Under the pieces are notes generated by a model. That model did not search any database. It was not told the DNA's origin and worked only from the letters and a program-made list of their open reading frames with translations. Position numbers and translations under genes: made by a program. A stretch of DNA of 64,000 nt from WQXF01 sp031552825 (GTDB lineage: Bacteria; Bacillota; Clostridia; Christensenellales; Aristaeellaceae): the NCBI GenBank assembly GCA_031552825.1, contig JAVBMD010000037.1:1-64000 (forward strand). Direction: 5' to 3'. This document shows positions 1-8,298 of this stretch, one piece after another. Position 1 is the stretch's first letter; the number at the start of each line of letters is the position of its first letter.

Positions 1-1
1 G

Positions 2-775
2 ACCAAGGTCAACGAGGGCGAGGTGCAGCAGTATTACATCACCGACAGCCACCCGGCGATCATCCCGCCGGAGGTGTTCGAGATCGTACAGGGCGAGATG
101 ACCGCCCGCAAGGCTGCCGGACGGCAGAACAGCAACGCACACTGCTTCTCGGGCAAGGTGCTCTGCGGCGAATGCGGCGGCGCCTACGGCAGTAAGGTGT
201 GGCACTCCAACGACGCCTATCGCCGGGTGATCTGGCAGTGCAACCGCAAGTACGCCAAGGGCCAAGTAAAGTGCGCCACGCCGCACCTGACCGACGAGCA
301 ACTTGGCGCGGCGTTCGTGATGGCGTTCAACCAGATGCTGGTGAACAAGGAAGCGGTGCTCGCTGCCTATAGGCAGGTCGTAAAAACGCTGGGCGATACC
401 TCTGCGCTGGACGGGGATCTGGCCGCGTTGAGTTCGGAGGCCGAGGCCGCCAGCCAGCAGGTCCGCGAGTGCGTTGAGGAGAACGCTCGGTTGGCACAGG
501 ACCAGACGGCGTTCCGGCAGAACTATGGCGGGCTGTTCGCGCGGTTCGAGGAGATCACGGCACGCATCGCGGAGTTGGAAGCCGAAAAGGCCGCGCGGTC
601 GGCGAAGCGGAAGAAGATCGCCGAGTTCCTCAAGGTTCTGGAGCGACGGGACGGGCTGGTGCGGGCGTTTGACGAGGAGCTGTGGTACGCCACGGTGCAT
701 GAGGTCAAGGTGAACGCGAAGGGTCGGGTGGCGGTGGTGTTCAAGAATGGGGAGACAGTGGATGTGGAGATTTGA
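2..775 (+). CDS. Large serine recombinase, C-terminal part (5' end outside window)
   Basis: The reading frame is open from base 2, so this is the 3' part of a longer gene. What is visible is the end of a recombinase domain (IIPPEVFE), then a zinc beta-ribbon with CGECGG and a later cysteine in the segment QCNRKYAKGQVKCATP, then a coiled-coil-like region rich in E, A and R. This order is typical of large serine recombinases, which integrate or excise phages and conjugative elements at short att sites. The catalytic serine domain would lie upstream of the window. A terminator hairpin follows directly. It is probably one end of an integrated element. Confidence 0.88.
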   Translation, partial: TKVNEGEVQQYYITDSHPAIIPPEVFEIVQGEMTARKAAGRQNSNAHCFSGKVLCGECGGAYGSKVWHSNDAYRRVIWQCNRKYAKGQVKCATPHLTDEQLGAAFVMAFNQMLVNKEAVLAAYRQVVKTLGDTSALDGDLAALSSEAEAASQQVRECVEENARLAQDQTAFRQNYGGLFARFEEITARIAELEAEKAARSAKRKKIAEFLKVLERRDGLVRAFDEELWYATVHEVKVNAKGRVAVVFKNGETVDVEI

Positions 776-778
776 TTG

Positions 779-836
779 CCTCCGAGATATGGTATCGTCC
801 GATTAGCCCATTCGTGATCTCGGAGGTGTTTTTTTA
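779..836 (+). terminator. Rho-independent terminator after the recombinase gene
   Basis: A perfect 10-bp inverted repeat (CCTCCGAGAT at 779-788, ATCTCGGAGG at 817-826) with a 28-nt loop is followed by a run of seven T. It starts 3 bp after the recombinase stop codon. Confidence 0.7.
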
Positions 837-869
837 GCCTGTCCTTTGTTATCTGGCTTTTCGTTTTCG

Positions 870-1313
870 TTACTTGAGAAAAATCGCGTTTCCTGTGAGA
901 CTTTCCCCGGTCATACCGCCTCTTTCATCTGGCCAATCCACAGGATACGCGCACAGTTCTGTAGGCATCGTGCCGAGGCCGTCAAAAGTCTGTAGCACGG
1001 TGCCATCCGATTGCGGCTCGACCGAGGAGGCCCTTGCTTCAATGCCGGTCACAGGATCAAGGCAAGAGGCCCATTTTTCATTGGCAAAAAGATCCGCTTT
1101 ATTGTGCACCCGTTTTGCCTCCATCGGCCAAAAATGAGTTTTATGATTCGCCGAAGGGTGCATTGCTTCATGAGTAATAACTATCGGGTGCACCTAAAAA
1201 TTCCCACCATGCTTTTCGACATCAGCAAGTACAAAAAATTCTCCAATGAACATAACGAATTTCCACTCGCCCATCATCGACGCAAGACCACAACCCCTTG
1301 ATATTACTAGCAT
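870..1313 (-). pseudogene. Possible small hypothetical gene interrupted by an in-frame TAG
   Basis: On the minus strand an ATG at 1313, preceded by a GAGGG site 5 bp upstream, opens a 39-codon frame that meets TAG at 1194-1196. The same frame then continues uninterrupted from a GTG at 1193 for 107 codons, to TAA at 870. The second part reads like ordinary protein (segments THEAMHPSANHKTHFW and ADLFANEKWASCLDP). I recognise no family. Codon use is AT-richer than in the neighbouring genes, which suggests acquired and decaying DNA next to the recombinase. It could also be two unrelated short frames. The rest of 837-1385 holds no gene I can support. Confidence 0.3.
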
Positions 1314-1326
1314 TTTTGCCCTCAAC

Positions 1327-1367
1327 ATACAATAAGAGCCACTCTAATCGAGCGGCTCTTATTGTAT
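1327..1367. terminator. Strong hairpin downstream of tRNA-Ser, likely bidirectional terminator
   Basis: A perfect 14-bp inverted repeat (1327-1340 with 1354-1367, core AAGAGCC/GGCTCTT) encloses a 13-nt loop that can itself form a CTC/GAG pair. The outer arms are A-rich on one side and T-rich on the other. It lies 19 bp past the tRNA 3' end on the minus strand. Confidence 0.6.
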
Positions 1368-1385
1368 CAAATTTTACTTTGAATG

Positions 1386-1477
1386 TGGCGGAGGAGGTGG
1401 GATTCGAACCCACGGTCCCTTTTACAGGATTACTCGATTTCGAGTCGAGGCCGTTATGACCACTTCGATACTCCTCC
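1386..1477 (-). tRNA. tRNA-Ser (anticodon CGA)
   Basis: This is a 92-nt class II tRNA with an encoded CCA end. The acceptor stem is GGAGGAG/CTCCTCC with discriminator G. The anticodon stem CTCGA/TCGAG holds the loop CTCGAAA, giving anticodon CGA, which reads the UCG serine codon. The long variable arm and the GGTTCGAATCC T-arm are both visible. A consensus promoter lies directly upstream. Confidence 0.97.
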
Positions 1478-1489
1478 AAACGCCTCAAC

Positions 1490-1518
1490 ATTATACGGAT
1501 TCGCCCTTTCCCTGTCAA
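1490..1518 (-). promoter_or_regulatory. Sigma-A type promoter of tRNA-Ser
   Basis: On the minus strand there is a perfect -35 TTGACA (1513-1518), a 17-bp spacer and a perfect -10 TATAAT (1490-1495). It sits 12 bp upstream of the tRNA 5' end. Confidence 0.9.
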
Positions 1519-1649
1519 GACAAAGCCCATCGCGCGCGAAAAAAAGTTTGCCCGGCATGGGAACTTTTACAATTTCGGCTCGTCAAAAGGGCATGACAAC
1601 GGGATCCCAGCACAAAATCATGCCAAATAGATACGAGGAGGAACGAATC

Positions 1650-3383
1650 ATGAAACGAGCCTTGAGCATTTTCCTGTGCCTAGGGGTACTGCTTTGCACC
1701 GCGGGATGCGATCGCTTGACGGAACGCTTGGCGCAAAGAGAGAGTACGGAGCCGGATATTAACATCGACGTAGAAGCCACCGGCGATACACTAACCACTG
1801 AATCTGAAGCGGATGGAACGCCGCCACACGTAGCCGCAAAAAACACCGCGCCGCTGTCGGAATCCGCCGATATCGCCTATGATGCGTACACGGAGCCCGT
1901 GCCCGGCGGGGTGCCCGCGCCCGGCGGGATGCCTGCGTCGGTGCGGTTTGCCCGGATGCCGCACAGCACCGACGAGTATCCTGTACTGACCGAAAGCGGA
2001 TTCTCCGCCACGCTTGCCAATCCCTTCTCCACCTTCGCCGCAGATGTGGATACCGCCTCCTACGCCAACGTGCGCCGGATGATCCGCCTCCAACAGCCCG
2101 TCAACCCCGACGCGGTGCGCGTGGAGGAAATGATTAACGCATTCGCCTACCACTACCCCACGCCCAAGGGCGACGCTCCGGTATCGATCTCCACGCAGGT
2201 CGCCGCCTGCCCGTGGAACGAAAAGAACCGGCTGATGCGCGTCGGCCTCAAGGCGCAAGCCATCCAGACCGAAAGCTTGCCCGCCTCCAACCTCGTGTTC
2301 CTGATTGACGTATCGGGCAGCATGAGCGGTGAGAACAAACTGCCGTTGGTGCAGCGGAGCTTCGCGCTGCTGGTGGATCAGCTCACCGAGCGCGATCGCG
2401 TATCGATCGTGGTCTACGCCGGATCGGACGCCGTGGTGCTCTCCGGCGCATACGGCAATGAGAAAGCCACCATTCTTGAGGCGATCTACGAATTGGAGGC
2501 CGGTGGCGGCACCAACGGCGCAGCCGGTATCCATACCGCCTACGAAATCGCCAAGCGCTATGCCGACAGCAACGTCAACAGCCGCGTTATCTTGGCCACC
2601 GACGGCGATTTTAACATCGGCGCTTCCTCAGAAAACGACCTCATCCACCTGATCGAAGAGAAGCGCAATCAGGGCATCTTCCTGACGGTGCTGGGCTTCG
2701 GCTATGGCAACCAGAAGGATAACAACCTGCAAGCGCTGGCCGACCACGGCAACGGCAACGCCACCTATATCGATACCATCCATCAGGCGCGCGGCGCGCT
2801 GGTTGAGGAAATGGGCGCGACGCTGCATACTGTGGCCAAGGACGTAAAGCTGCAAGTGGAATTCAACCCCGCGACGGTTGAGGCCTATCGGCTGATCGGC
2901 TACGAAAACCGCCGCCTAAACACCGAAGATTTTGCCGACGATACCAAGGATGGCGGCGAAATGGGTTCCGGCCACACCGTCACCGCGCTGTACGAAATCG
3001 TACCCGCCGGTACCGGCACGGTCAGCGGCCCCGCTCCCTCCTATCAGGTAACCGCTACCACCGGCAGCCGCGACTATGCCACCGTGCATGTGCGCTACAA
3101 GCAGCCCCTCGGCGACACCTCCACCGAGATCACCCATCAGGTTCCCGAGTCGGCCTTCACCAAAAAGCCGGATATGGACTTCCAGCTGGCGACCGCCGTC
3201 GCCGCCTTCGGGCAGATGCTCTCCGGCAGCAAGTTCGTAGGAACCGCCGACGAGCGCATGGTGCTCGGCCTGCTCCAGCCGCTGCTTTCTGAGGATCGGG
3301 ATGGCCGGATCGTCGAGCTTTGCGATCTGGTGCGCAAGAGCAATGGCCTCTATACTCTGCCCACCGATGAACCCCAGCGATAA
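1650..3383 (+). CDS. VWA-domain lipoprotein (YfbK-like, DUF3520)
   Basis: A 577-residue exported protein. The start is the ATG at 1650 behind GAGGAGGAAC; the frame extends further upstream but only through the tRNA region. Residues 1-20 form a lipoprotein signal ending in TAGC, so Cys20 is probably lipidated and the protein anchored outside the membrane. A von Willebrand N-terminal region is followed by a VWA domain with the MIDAS motif DVSGSMSG from residue 220, and the C-terminal part matches the DUF3520 type. VWA domains bind partner proteins through a divalent metal. The partner is unknown and no MoxR-type ATPase lies nearby. A terminator follows. Confidence 0.85.
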   Translation: MKRALSIFLCLGVLLCTAGCDRLTERLAQRESTEPDINIDVEATGDTLTTESEADGTPPHVAAKNTAPLSESADIAYDAYTEPVPGGVPAPGGMPASVRFARMPHSTDEYPVLTESGFSATLANPFSTFAADVDTASYANVRRMIRLQQPVNPDAVRVEEMINAFAYHYPTPKGDAPVSISTQVAACPWNEKNRLMRVGLKAQAIQTESLPASNLVFLIDVSGSMSGENKLPLVQRSFALLVDQLTERDRVSIVVYAGSDAVVLSGAYGNEKATILEAIYELEAGGGTNGAAGIHTAYEIAKRYADSNVNSRVILATDGDFNIGASSENDLIHLIEEKRNQGIFLTVLGFGYGNQKDNNLQALADHGNGNATYIDTIHQARGALVEEMGATLHTVAKDVKLQVEFNPATVEAYRLIGYENRRLNTEDFADDTKDGGEMGSGHTVTALYEIVPAGTGTVSGPAPSYQVTATTGSRDYATVHVRYKQPLGDTSTEITHQVPESAFTKKPDMDFQLATAVAAFGQMLSGSKFVGTADERMVLGLLQPLLSEDRDGRIVELCDLVRKSNGLYTLPTDEPQR

Positions 3384-3399
3384 CATGCCGCAGCGAACG

Positions 3400-3446
3400 C
3401 TGCCGAGACGCGATGTGCAAGCAACGCGTCTCGGCAGTGTTTTTGT
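3400..3446 (+). terminator. Rho-independent terminator of the VWA gene
   Basis: A perfect 13-bp stem (CTGCCGAGACGCG at 3400-3412, CGCGTCTCGGCAG at 3425-3437) is followed by TGTTTTTGT. Confidence 0.92.
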
Positions 3447-3532
3447 ATGCTGTCCCTTACCGCAACTCCGCGCCAAAGCGCGCCTTACGCACTTTCGCGC
3501 ACTCAGTCCAACCCCCAGCGACGCGAGGCAAA

Positions 3533-3723
3533 TCACGGTCGTGGGCAGATATGGCCCCACAAAAAAATGAGAATTGAAATGAGGATTGGCGCGAAACCGA
3601 ACGCGAATACGACCATGCTGCCTACAAACCACGCCAGAGCAGCAACCAAATTCGCGGGATCGGATGCCGTCTGTTTTGTTTTTCGATCCCCGCGTTTACA
3701 TCGGCATGCATCGCTTCACCCAT
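3533..3723 (-). pseudogene. Possible small membrane protein gene with a one-base frameshift
   Basis: No intact gene occupies 3447-3812. On the minus strand, ATGs at 3723 and 3711 open a frame that stays open to the A-run at 3674-3683. A second frame, offset by one base, then encodes a long hydrophobic stretch beginning NLVAALAWFVGSMVVFAFG and ends at TGA 3533-3535. Adding one base in the A-run would join them into a protein of about 62 residues with one or two membrane segments. No family is recognised and the ribosome site is weak. This could be a decayed gene, a sequencing or assembly error, or chance. Confidence 0.28.
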
Positions 3724-3740
3724 CGTTCATTTTCAAATGA

Positions 3741-3769
3741 TTGACAGATTCTGACGTTTTTTGTATGAT
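3741..3769 (+). promoter_or_regulatory. Promoter of the YfhO-type gene
   Basis: -35 TTGACA at 3741-3746, a 17-bp spacer, and -10 TATGAT at 3764-3769. It lies 43 bp upstream of the chosen ATG at 3813. Confidence 0.8.
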
Positions 3770-3812
3770 GTCCACGAAGTATGCCCGCCGGATGCGATGT
3801 ACGGAGGACAAC

Positions 3813-6512
3813 ATGCAAAACCTAAGCAACGAGCGCTTAAGCCGGTGGCTGATTCCGGCCGGCGCGTTTCTTCTCTCGTGCGCCGCGATGCTCGCGGCGT
3901 TCGTCGCGTTCGGCGTCGCGCCTGTGGGCGACCGCACCGCGCTCACCGCCGATGCGACCAGCCAATACGTACACTTTCACGCGTACTGGCAGCGCGTCCT
4001 GTCCGGCGAACAGAGCGTGTTTTTTACCCTGCTAACCGGCCTTGGCACCAACATGCTACCCCTCATCGCATACTATCTGGCCAGCCCGCTTTCGTTGCTC
4101 GCGGCGCTCTTCGATCCCGCGACCACGCTGCCGCACGCCCTGCTGCTCATTACGCTGCTCAAAATCGGCCTGTGCGGAGCCGCCTATGCGCTCTTTGCCC
4201 GCGCGGTGCTTGGCGCGAGGCGCTCCAGCCTGCTGTTTGCGCCGTGCTATGCGCTATGCGGCTACGCCGTATGCTACGCGTGCAACATCATGTGGCTAGA
4301 TACGCTGATCCTGCTGCCGCTGGTCATCCGCGGCGCGCATTCGCTGGTAACCCGCGACCGCTGGCTCGGCTTGGTTCTCGCGCTGGCCGCGATGTTCTTT
4401 ACGCAGTTCTACCTCGCCTATATGGGCGGCGTTTTCGCCCTGCTTTGCTTCCTCGCCATGCTTTGGGCGCACAGGCCCGCGCATCCTTGGCGCGTCGCGC
4501 TAAAGTTCCTCGGCGCCGCCCTCTGCGCCGCGCTATGCTGCGCCCCCTTGCTGCTGCCCGCCGCGCTGCGCCTGCTCCACAATTCCAGCGCCTCCCTGAT
4601 TGCCGTCAGCCCCACGTGGAAGCCGATGTTCCCATTTCTCGACCTGTTTTCGCGCGCTTTCTTCGGGGCGTTCGATTCCATCACCGGCGGCCTGCCGCCG
4701 CTTTACAGCGGCACGCTGGTACTGCTGCTAATGCCGGTCTACTTCCTCAACGCGCGCATCGCCAAACGAGAGCGGATCGCCTTCGGCTGCGTCTGCGTTT
4801 TCATGCTGCTCAGCCTCTGGCTATCGAAGCTGACGTTCGCTTGGGAGGCGTTCGACGCCGCCGTGTGGTATCAATCCCGGTTTTCCTTTGTGTGCTGTTT
4901 TCTGCTGGTTTGGTGTGCGCACCGCTGCTTTACGCGGCTGGATGGCATCCGCGCATGGAGCGTAGCGGCCAGCGGCGCGCTGGCGCTGCTTTATCTCCTG
5001 GTGCTTCACCCCAACCGCTTCCAATATACCTTACCCTTCGCACGCACGCTCGCGCCCTGCTTGGTTGCCCTTTGGACGGCGGTGCTGCTGTGGCTGCGGC
5101 TCGTGCCGCGGACGCGCCGCACCGCCTTGGCGCTCTGCGCGATTCTGCTCACCGCCGAGGCCGGCGCTAACGCCTATGTGCTGATGCGAAGCATAGACGT
5201 CCCCAACCGATACATGAAGCTTTCGGATTACACCGGCTTCTTCACGCAGCGCGCAGCGCTGCTGGCGCAGTTGCCCGATCAGGCGGAAAATCCCTACCGC
5301 GTGGAAAGCACCGACAATTGGGATCTAAACGACGGCCTGACGCTCGGCTATAGCAGCGTCAAAACCTTCAGCAGCACTGCGGACGGCGTCCTAGGCAATA
5401 CGCTGGCACGTCTTGGTCAAGCGGGGCGCAACACCATCTTCGGATACGAAGGAAGCACCATCGCCTTGGACAGCCTGTTGGGCATCCGCTACGTGATGGC
5501 GCATGAACCGCCGAATTTCTATTACTTTGACGTCGCGGAGCAGGGCGGTCTGCATGCCTATGAAAACACAGCGGCATTGCCGCTGGCCTTCGCCACGCGC
5601 GCCGCCGTTCTGGATTATCGGCTGCCGCCGCCGGTCACCGTCAAAACCGACTATGGCGCGATCTATCAGCGCGAGGATCTTTTTGCCCTGCAAAACGCAA
5701 TGTTCGCCGCGCTGCGCGACGCAGGAGAGCCGCCGATATTCCGGCCCCTTTCGATCGAATCAACGCAATACGAGATGCTGGATTCGAAGCCCCTGCCCGA
5801 CGGCGCGGAGCTGCTGAGCGTGGCCGAGGGCGAGTACGATAAGCCCGCCAAGCGCTATCTGGCCGTCGCTGAAACCAGCGGGCCGGTGTACGCCTATTGG
5901 GCAAACGATTACGAGCGCGGGGCGGGAAAACTGCTGCTGGAAACCTACCAGCCGCTGGAGCAGCGCGTGCTGCAAACGCTGACGCCGTATGATTCCCCGC
6001 GCGCCGTTTGCATCGGCGAATATGACCCCGGCGAGGAGCTCTCCCTCGTCTTCGCGCAAGAGGGCAGGGAGACCACGCTCCGGCATCAGGCGCTCTATCA
6101 GCTCGATTATGAAGCGCTCGAAGCGCTGAGCGACGACGCGTACGCCGCGCAGCTGGACGATCTTTCTTGGCAAGGCCGCCGCATCTCCGGAACGGTGGAC
6201 GCGACCGATACGCGCAATACGCTGCTGCTGACCGTGCCCTATGACGGCGGCTGGCGCGCCACGGTAAACGGCGCACCGGTGCGCGTGGAGCGCGGGTTGG
6301 ATCTCTTCTGCGCCGTGCCGCTCGCGCAGGGGCGCAATCAGGTTCGGCTGATCTACACGCCGCCGGGGATGATCGCCGGGCTCTGGCTCTGCGCGCTGGG
6401 TATCGGCAGTTGCCTGCTGGCGCTGATTATCGGCCGGAAGGCGATATCGGCGCGAAAATCGGGCTGCCCTCGTACAGCAGGGTCAGCATCGCTTCATCGG
6501 CAATTTCGCTGA
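3813..6512 (+). CDS. YfhO-family multi-pass membrane protein
   Basis: An 899-residue protein starting at the ATG at 3813, 5 bp after CGGAGG and downstream of a good promoter. The N-terminal half holds about a dozen hydrophobic segments. An early luminal loop carries ADATSQYVHFHAYW, which fits the YfhO family (GT-C type glycosyltransferases; in Bacillus linked to glycosylation of teichoic or lipoteichoic acids). The large extracellular C-terminal region ends in GGWRATVNG and one last membrane helix. It probably adds sugars to a cell-surface polymer. Its last 86 bp overlap the convergent gene on the minus strand. Confidence 0.83.
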   Translation: MQNLSNERLSRWLIPAGAFLLSCAAMLAAFVAFGVAPVGDRTALTADATSQYVHFHAYWQRVLSGEQSVFFTLLTGLGTNMLPLIAYYLASPLSLLAALFDPATTLPHALLLITLLKIGLCGAAYALFARAVLGARRSSLLFAPCYALCGYAVCYACNIMWLDTLILLPLVIRGAHSLVTRDRWLGLVLALAAMFFTQFYLAYMGGVFALLCFLAMLWAHRPAHPWRVALKFLGAALCAALCCAPLLLPAALRLLHNSSASLIAVSPTWKPMFPFLDLFSRAFFGAFDSITGGLPPLYSGTLVLLLMPVYFLNARIAKRERIAFGCVCVFMLLSLWLSKLTFAWEAFDAAVWYQSRFSFVCCFLLVWCAHRCFTRLDGIRAWSVAASGALALLYLLVLHPNRFQYTLPFARTLAPCLVALWTAVLLWLRLVPRTRRTALALCAILLTAEAGANAYVLMRSIDVPNRYMKLSDYTGFFTQRAALLAQLPDQAENPYRVESTDNWDLNDGLTLGYSSVKTFSSTADGVLGNTLARLGQAGRNTIFGYEGSTIALDSLLGIRYVMAHEPPNFYYFDVAEQGGLHAYENTAALPLAFATRAAVLDYRLPPPVTVKTDYGAIYQREDLFALQNAMFAALRDAGEPPIFRPLSIESTQYEMLDSKPLPDGAELLSVAEGEYDKPAKRYLAVAETSGPVYAYWANDYERGAGKLLLETYQPLEQRVLQTLTPYDSPRAVCIGEYDPGEELSLVFAQEGRETTLRHQALYQLDYEALEALSDDAYAAQLDDLSWQGRRISGTVDATDTRNTLLLTVPYDGGWRATVNGAPVRVERGLDLFCAVPLAQGRNQVRLIYTPPGMIAGLWLCALGIGSCLLALIIGRKAISARKSGCPRTAGSASLHRQFR

Positions 6513-7323
6513 CTTCCAACTCATTGGCCTGCCGGAACTGTTTGACCGCCGCCTTGGTTTTTTCGCCAAAGACGCCGATGGCATCCTTGGCATCCATATA
6601 GCCCAACTCGGCCAGCGCCGTTTGCATGCGCTTGATGTCATCGCGCTTCTTATCGCCCGCCTTGAGCGCTTGGTAGGCGGCCTTCGGCGTAGCGGAGGGC
6701 GCGGGCTTCGCCGACGGCTTGGGCGTAAGCGCGGCGGTGCGCGCCGCCGTCGGCCGCTCAGTCGGCGCTTGCGTGGATCGGGCAACCGGTTCCCCCGCCA
6801 TCGCAACGATCTCGATGGTCGGCGCTTGGGTTTGCAAAGGCGCCTCCGAAGCGACCGGCGCTTCGTCTTGCGGAGCCTCGACCACCGAGCGCGAGAAAGC
6901 GCTCTCCGCCTCCGCCGCCGGTTCGGCAGTGGGCACGGCCAGCGCCGTCGCTGTCGCCTGCAAGGGCGCCTGCGTGGCGGCTTGATCGGGCTCGGGTATG
7001 CCCGGTCGGTTGAGCAGAACAACCGCCAGCACCAGCGCAGCAAGGCCGCTCGCCCCGCCGATCAGGAGATTGCGCCGCCTCGCCTTCGCCCTGCGCTTTG
7101 CCATCGGCAGCGGCGTAACCGGACGGACCGGCGCCATGCGCGGCGGAGGCAACGGCAGGGTGGCTTGGCGCGGGCGCTCCGTCGCCGTCGGCGGCACGCG
7201 GATAGGCGGAATCGAGCCGGTACGCTGCGACACCCCCAGTGCGACATCTTCGTAATCCTGCTCCCGCCTGCGCTCGGTGCGGCGGACGCGGGACGCCGGA
7301 GGATGATTCGAATCTGCGCTCAC
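6427..7323 (-). CDS. Membrane-anchored peptidoglycan-binding domain protein
   Basis: A 298-residue protein starting at GTG 7323, 7 bp after AAAGGAGG. The order is a basic cytoplasmic N-terminus with a proline-rich stretch, one membrane helix (LIGGASGLAALVLAVVLL, about residues 87-104), a long A/P/T-rich spacer of low complexity, and a C-terminal PG_binding_1 domain of about 60 residues (MQTALAELGYMD, VFGEKTKAAVKQFRQAN). The domain suggests contact with the cell wall. It is the last gene of the MBOAT-SGNH operon, so it may hold that system at the wall. The 3' end overlaps the YfhO gene on the other strand. Confidence 0.8.
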   Translation of the reverse strand: MSADSNHPPASRVRRTERRREQDYEDVALGVSQRTGSIPPIRVPPTATERPRQATLPLPPPRMAPVRPVTPLPMAKRRAKARRRNLLIGGASGLAALVLAVVLLNRPGIPEPDQAATQAPLQATATALAVPTAEPAAEAESAFSRSVVEAPQDEAPVASEAPLQTQAPTIEIVAMAGEPVARSTQAPTERPTAARTAALTPKPSAKPAPSATPKAAYQALKAGDKKRDDIKRMQTALAELGYMDAKDAIGVFGEKTKAAVKQFRQANELEVSEIADEAMLTLLYEGSPIFAPISPSGR

Positions 7324-7344
7324 GCAAACGCCTCCTTTGTAAAA

Positions 7345-8280
7345 CTACCGTCCCATCGCCGCCCGCAGATCGGCGATCAACCGGTCTGTGCGCAGGACGG
7401 TACCCGCATCGGTAAGATGCAGCGCGGTATCGTAAAAATATTCGGGCGAAAACAGATAGTCCTCAAACCGCGAGATCACCGGAAAATCCAGCCCCTCTTC
7501 CAGCATTTGCTGCGCCTTCGCCAGATCGATGCCGATCGCGCGATCGAGAATCGGCGGGCAGCTCATGTACACCTGCGCGCCCTTGCCGCGCGCAAATGCG
7601 GCGAATTGGTTCCAATAATCCATCAGCTCCTCGCCCGGATAGGTCTGCAGCGCCGCCGGGGGCATCGATTCGGGCGTCAGCATGGTTTGCGGCCGGGGAT
7701 AAGCCATGTCGCCGCGCGCATCAAAGGAGCGGCGCGAGAACACCTGCGTGAAACCCGGTATCTTCTCCTTCTCGGGCAGGATGCCGCGCCCCTGTAGCAG
7801 CGCCGCCAGCGTCACCTGCAGGTAGGAGGGGAAGGCATGAAGCCGCTCGTAGTAGCGCGGGTTGCCGAAGTCGGTCAACGCGCGGGGAATATCAGTGGTG
7901 GCGGTCCACTCCAGCACAAGGTTGCAGAAATCCCGCTCATACTCGCAGGGCGCGATCACGATGATATCGCCGGGCCCGATCAGCGCCTTGATGCTCTCCG
8001 CCGGGTAGATTTGCCCGAGCCCGGCGTGCAGGCCATAGTTGGTGGTCGGCATGCCCAGCGCCTGCTCAATCCGCGCGGCGCTGACGCCCAGCGCCACGTT
8101 GGAGTCCCCCACGACGATGATCTGAGGCTCCTCGATGGACCGGATGCGCGCCTGTTTATCGTAGGTGGCGTAGGCGTAAGAATCCCCGCGATAGACCCCG
8201 ATCGAAACCACCGAAAAGGCGATCAAAATCGCCAGCATCAGCGCGCACTTGCCCGCAAAGGCTCCCTTGCTTCGTGGCAT
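7345..8280 (-). CDS. SGNH/GDSL-like protein, partner of the MBOAT protein
   Basis: A 311-residue protein. The ATG at 8280 is chosen because GGAGG lies 8 bp upstream; the GTG three codons earlier overlaps that site. One N-terminal membrane segment (residues 12-30) precedes a block-I motif VVGDSNVALG carrying the candidate nucleophilic serine. Near the C-terminus DTALHLTDAG gives the block-V Asp/His pair. Such proteins are encoded beside MBOAT acyltransferases and receive the acyl group outside the cell (AlgX/AlgJ, DltD logic). The gene begins 18 bp after the MBOAT gene. It probably transfers acetyl groups to a surface polymer; the acceptor is unknown. Confidence 0.72.
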   Translation of the reverse strand: MPRSKGAFAGKCALMLAILIAFSVVSIGVYRGDSYAYATYDKQARIRSIEEPQIIVVGDSNVALGVSAARIEQALGMPTTNYGLHAGLGQIYPAESIKALIGPGDIIVIAPCEYERDFCNLVLEWTATTDIPRALTDFGNPRYYERLHAFPSYLQVTLAALLQGRGILPEKEKIPGFTQVFSRRSFDARGDMAYPRPQTMLTPESMPPAALQTYPGEELMDYWNQFAAFARGKGAQVYMSCPPILDRAIGIDLAKAQQMLEEGLDFPVISRFEDYLFSPEYFYDTALHLTDAGTVLRTDRLIADLRAAMGR

Positions 8281-8298
8281 TTCCCGCACCTCCGGCGA

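Noticed and set aside
1222..1530. Minus-strand open frame of 102 codons
   Set aside because: It runs straight through tRNA-Ser and its promoter, so it is not a gene.
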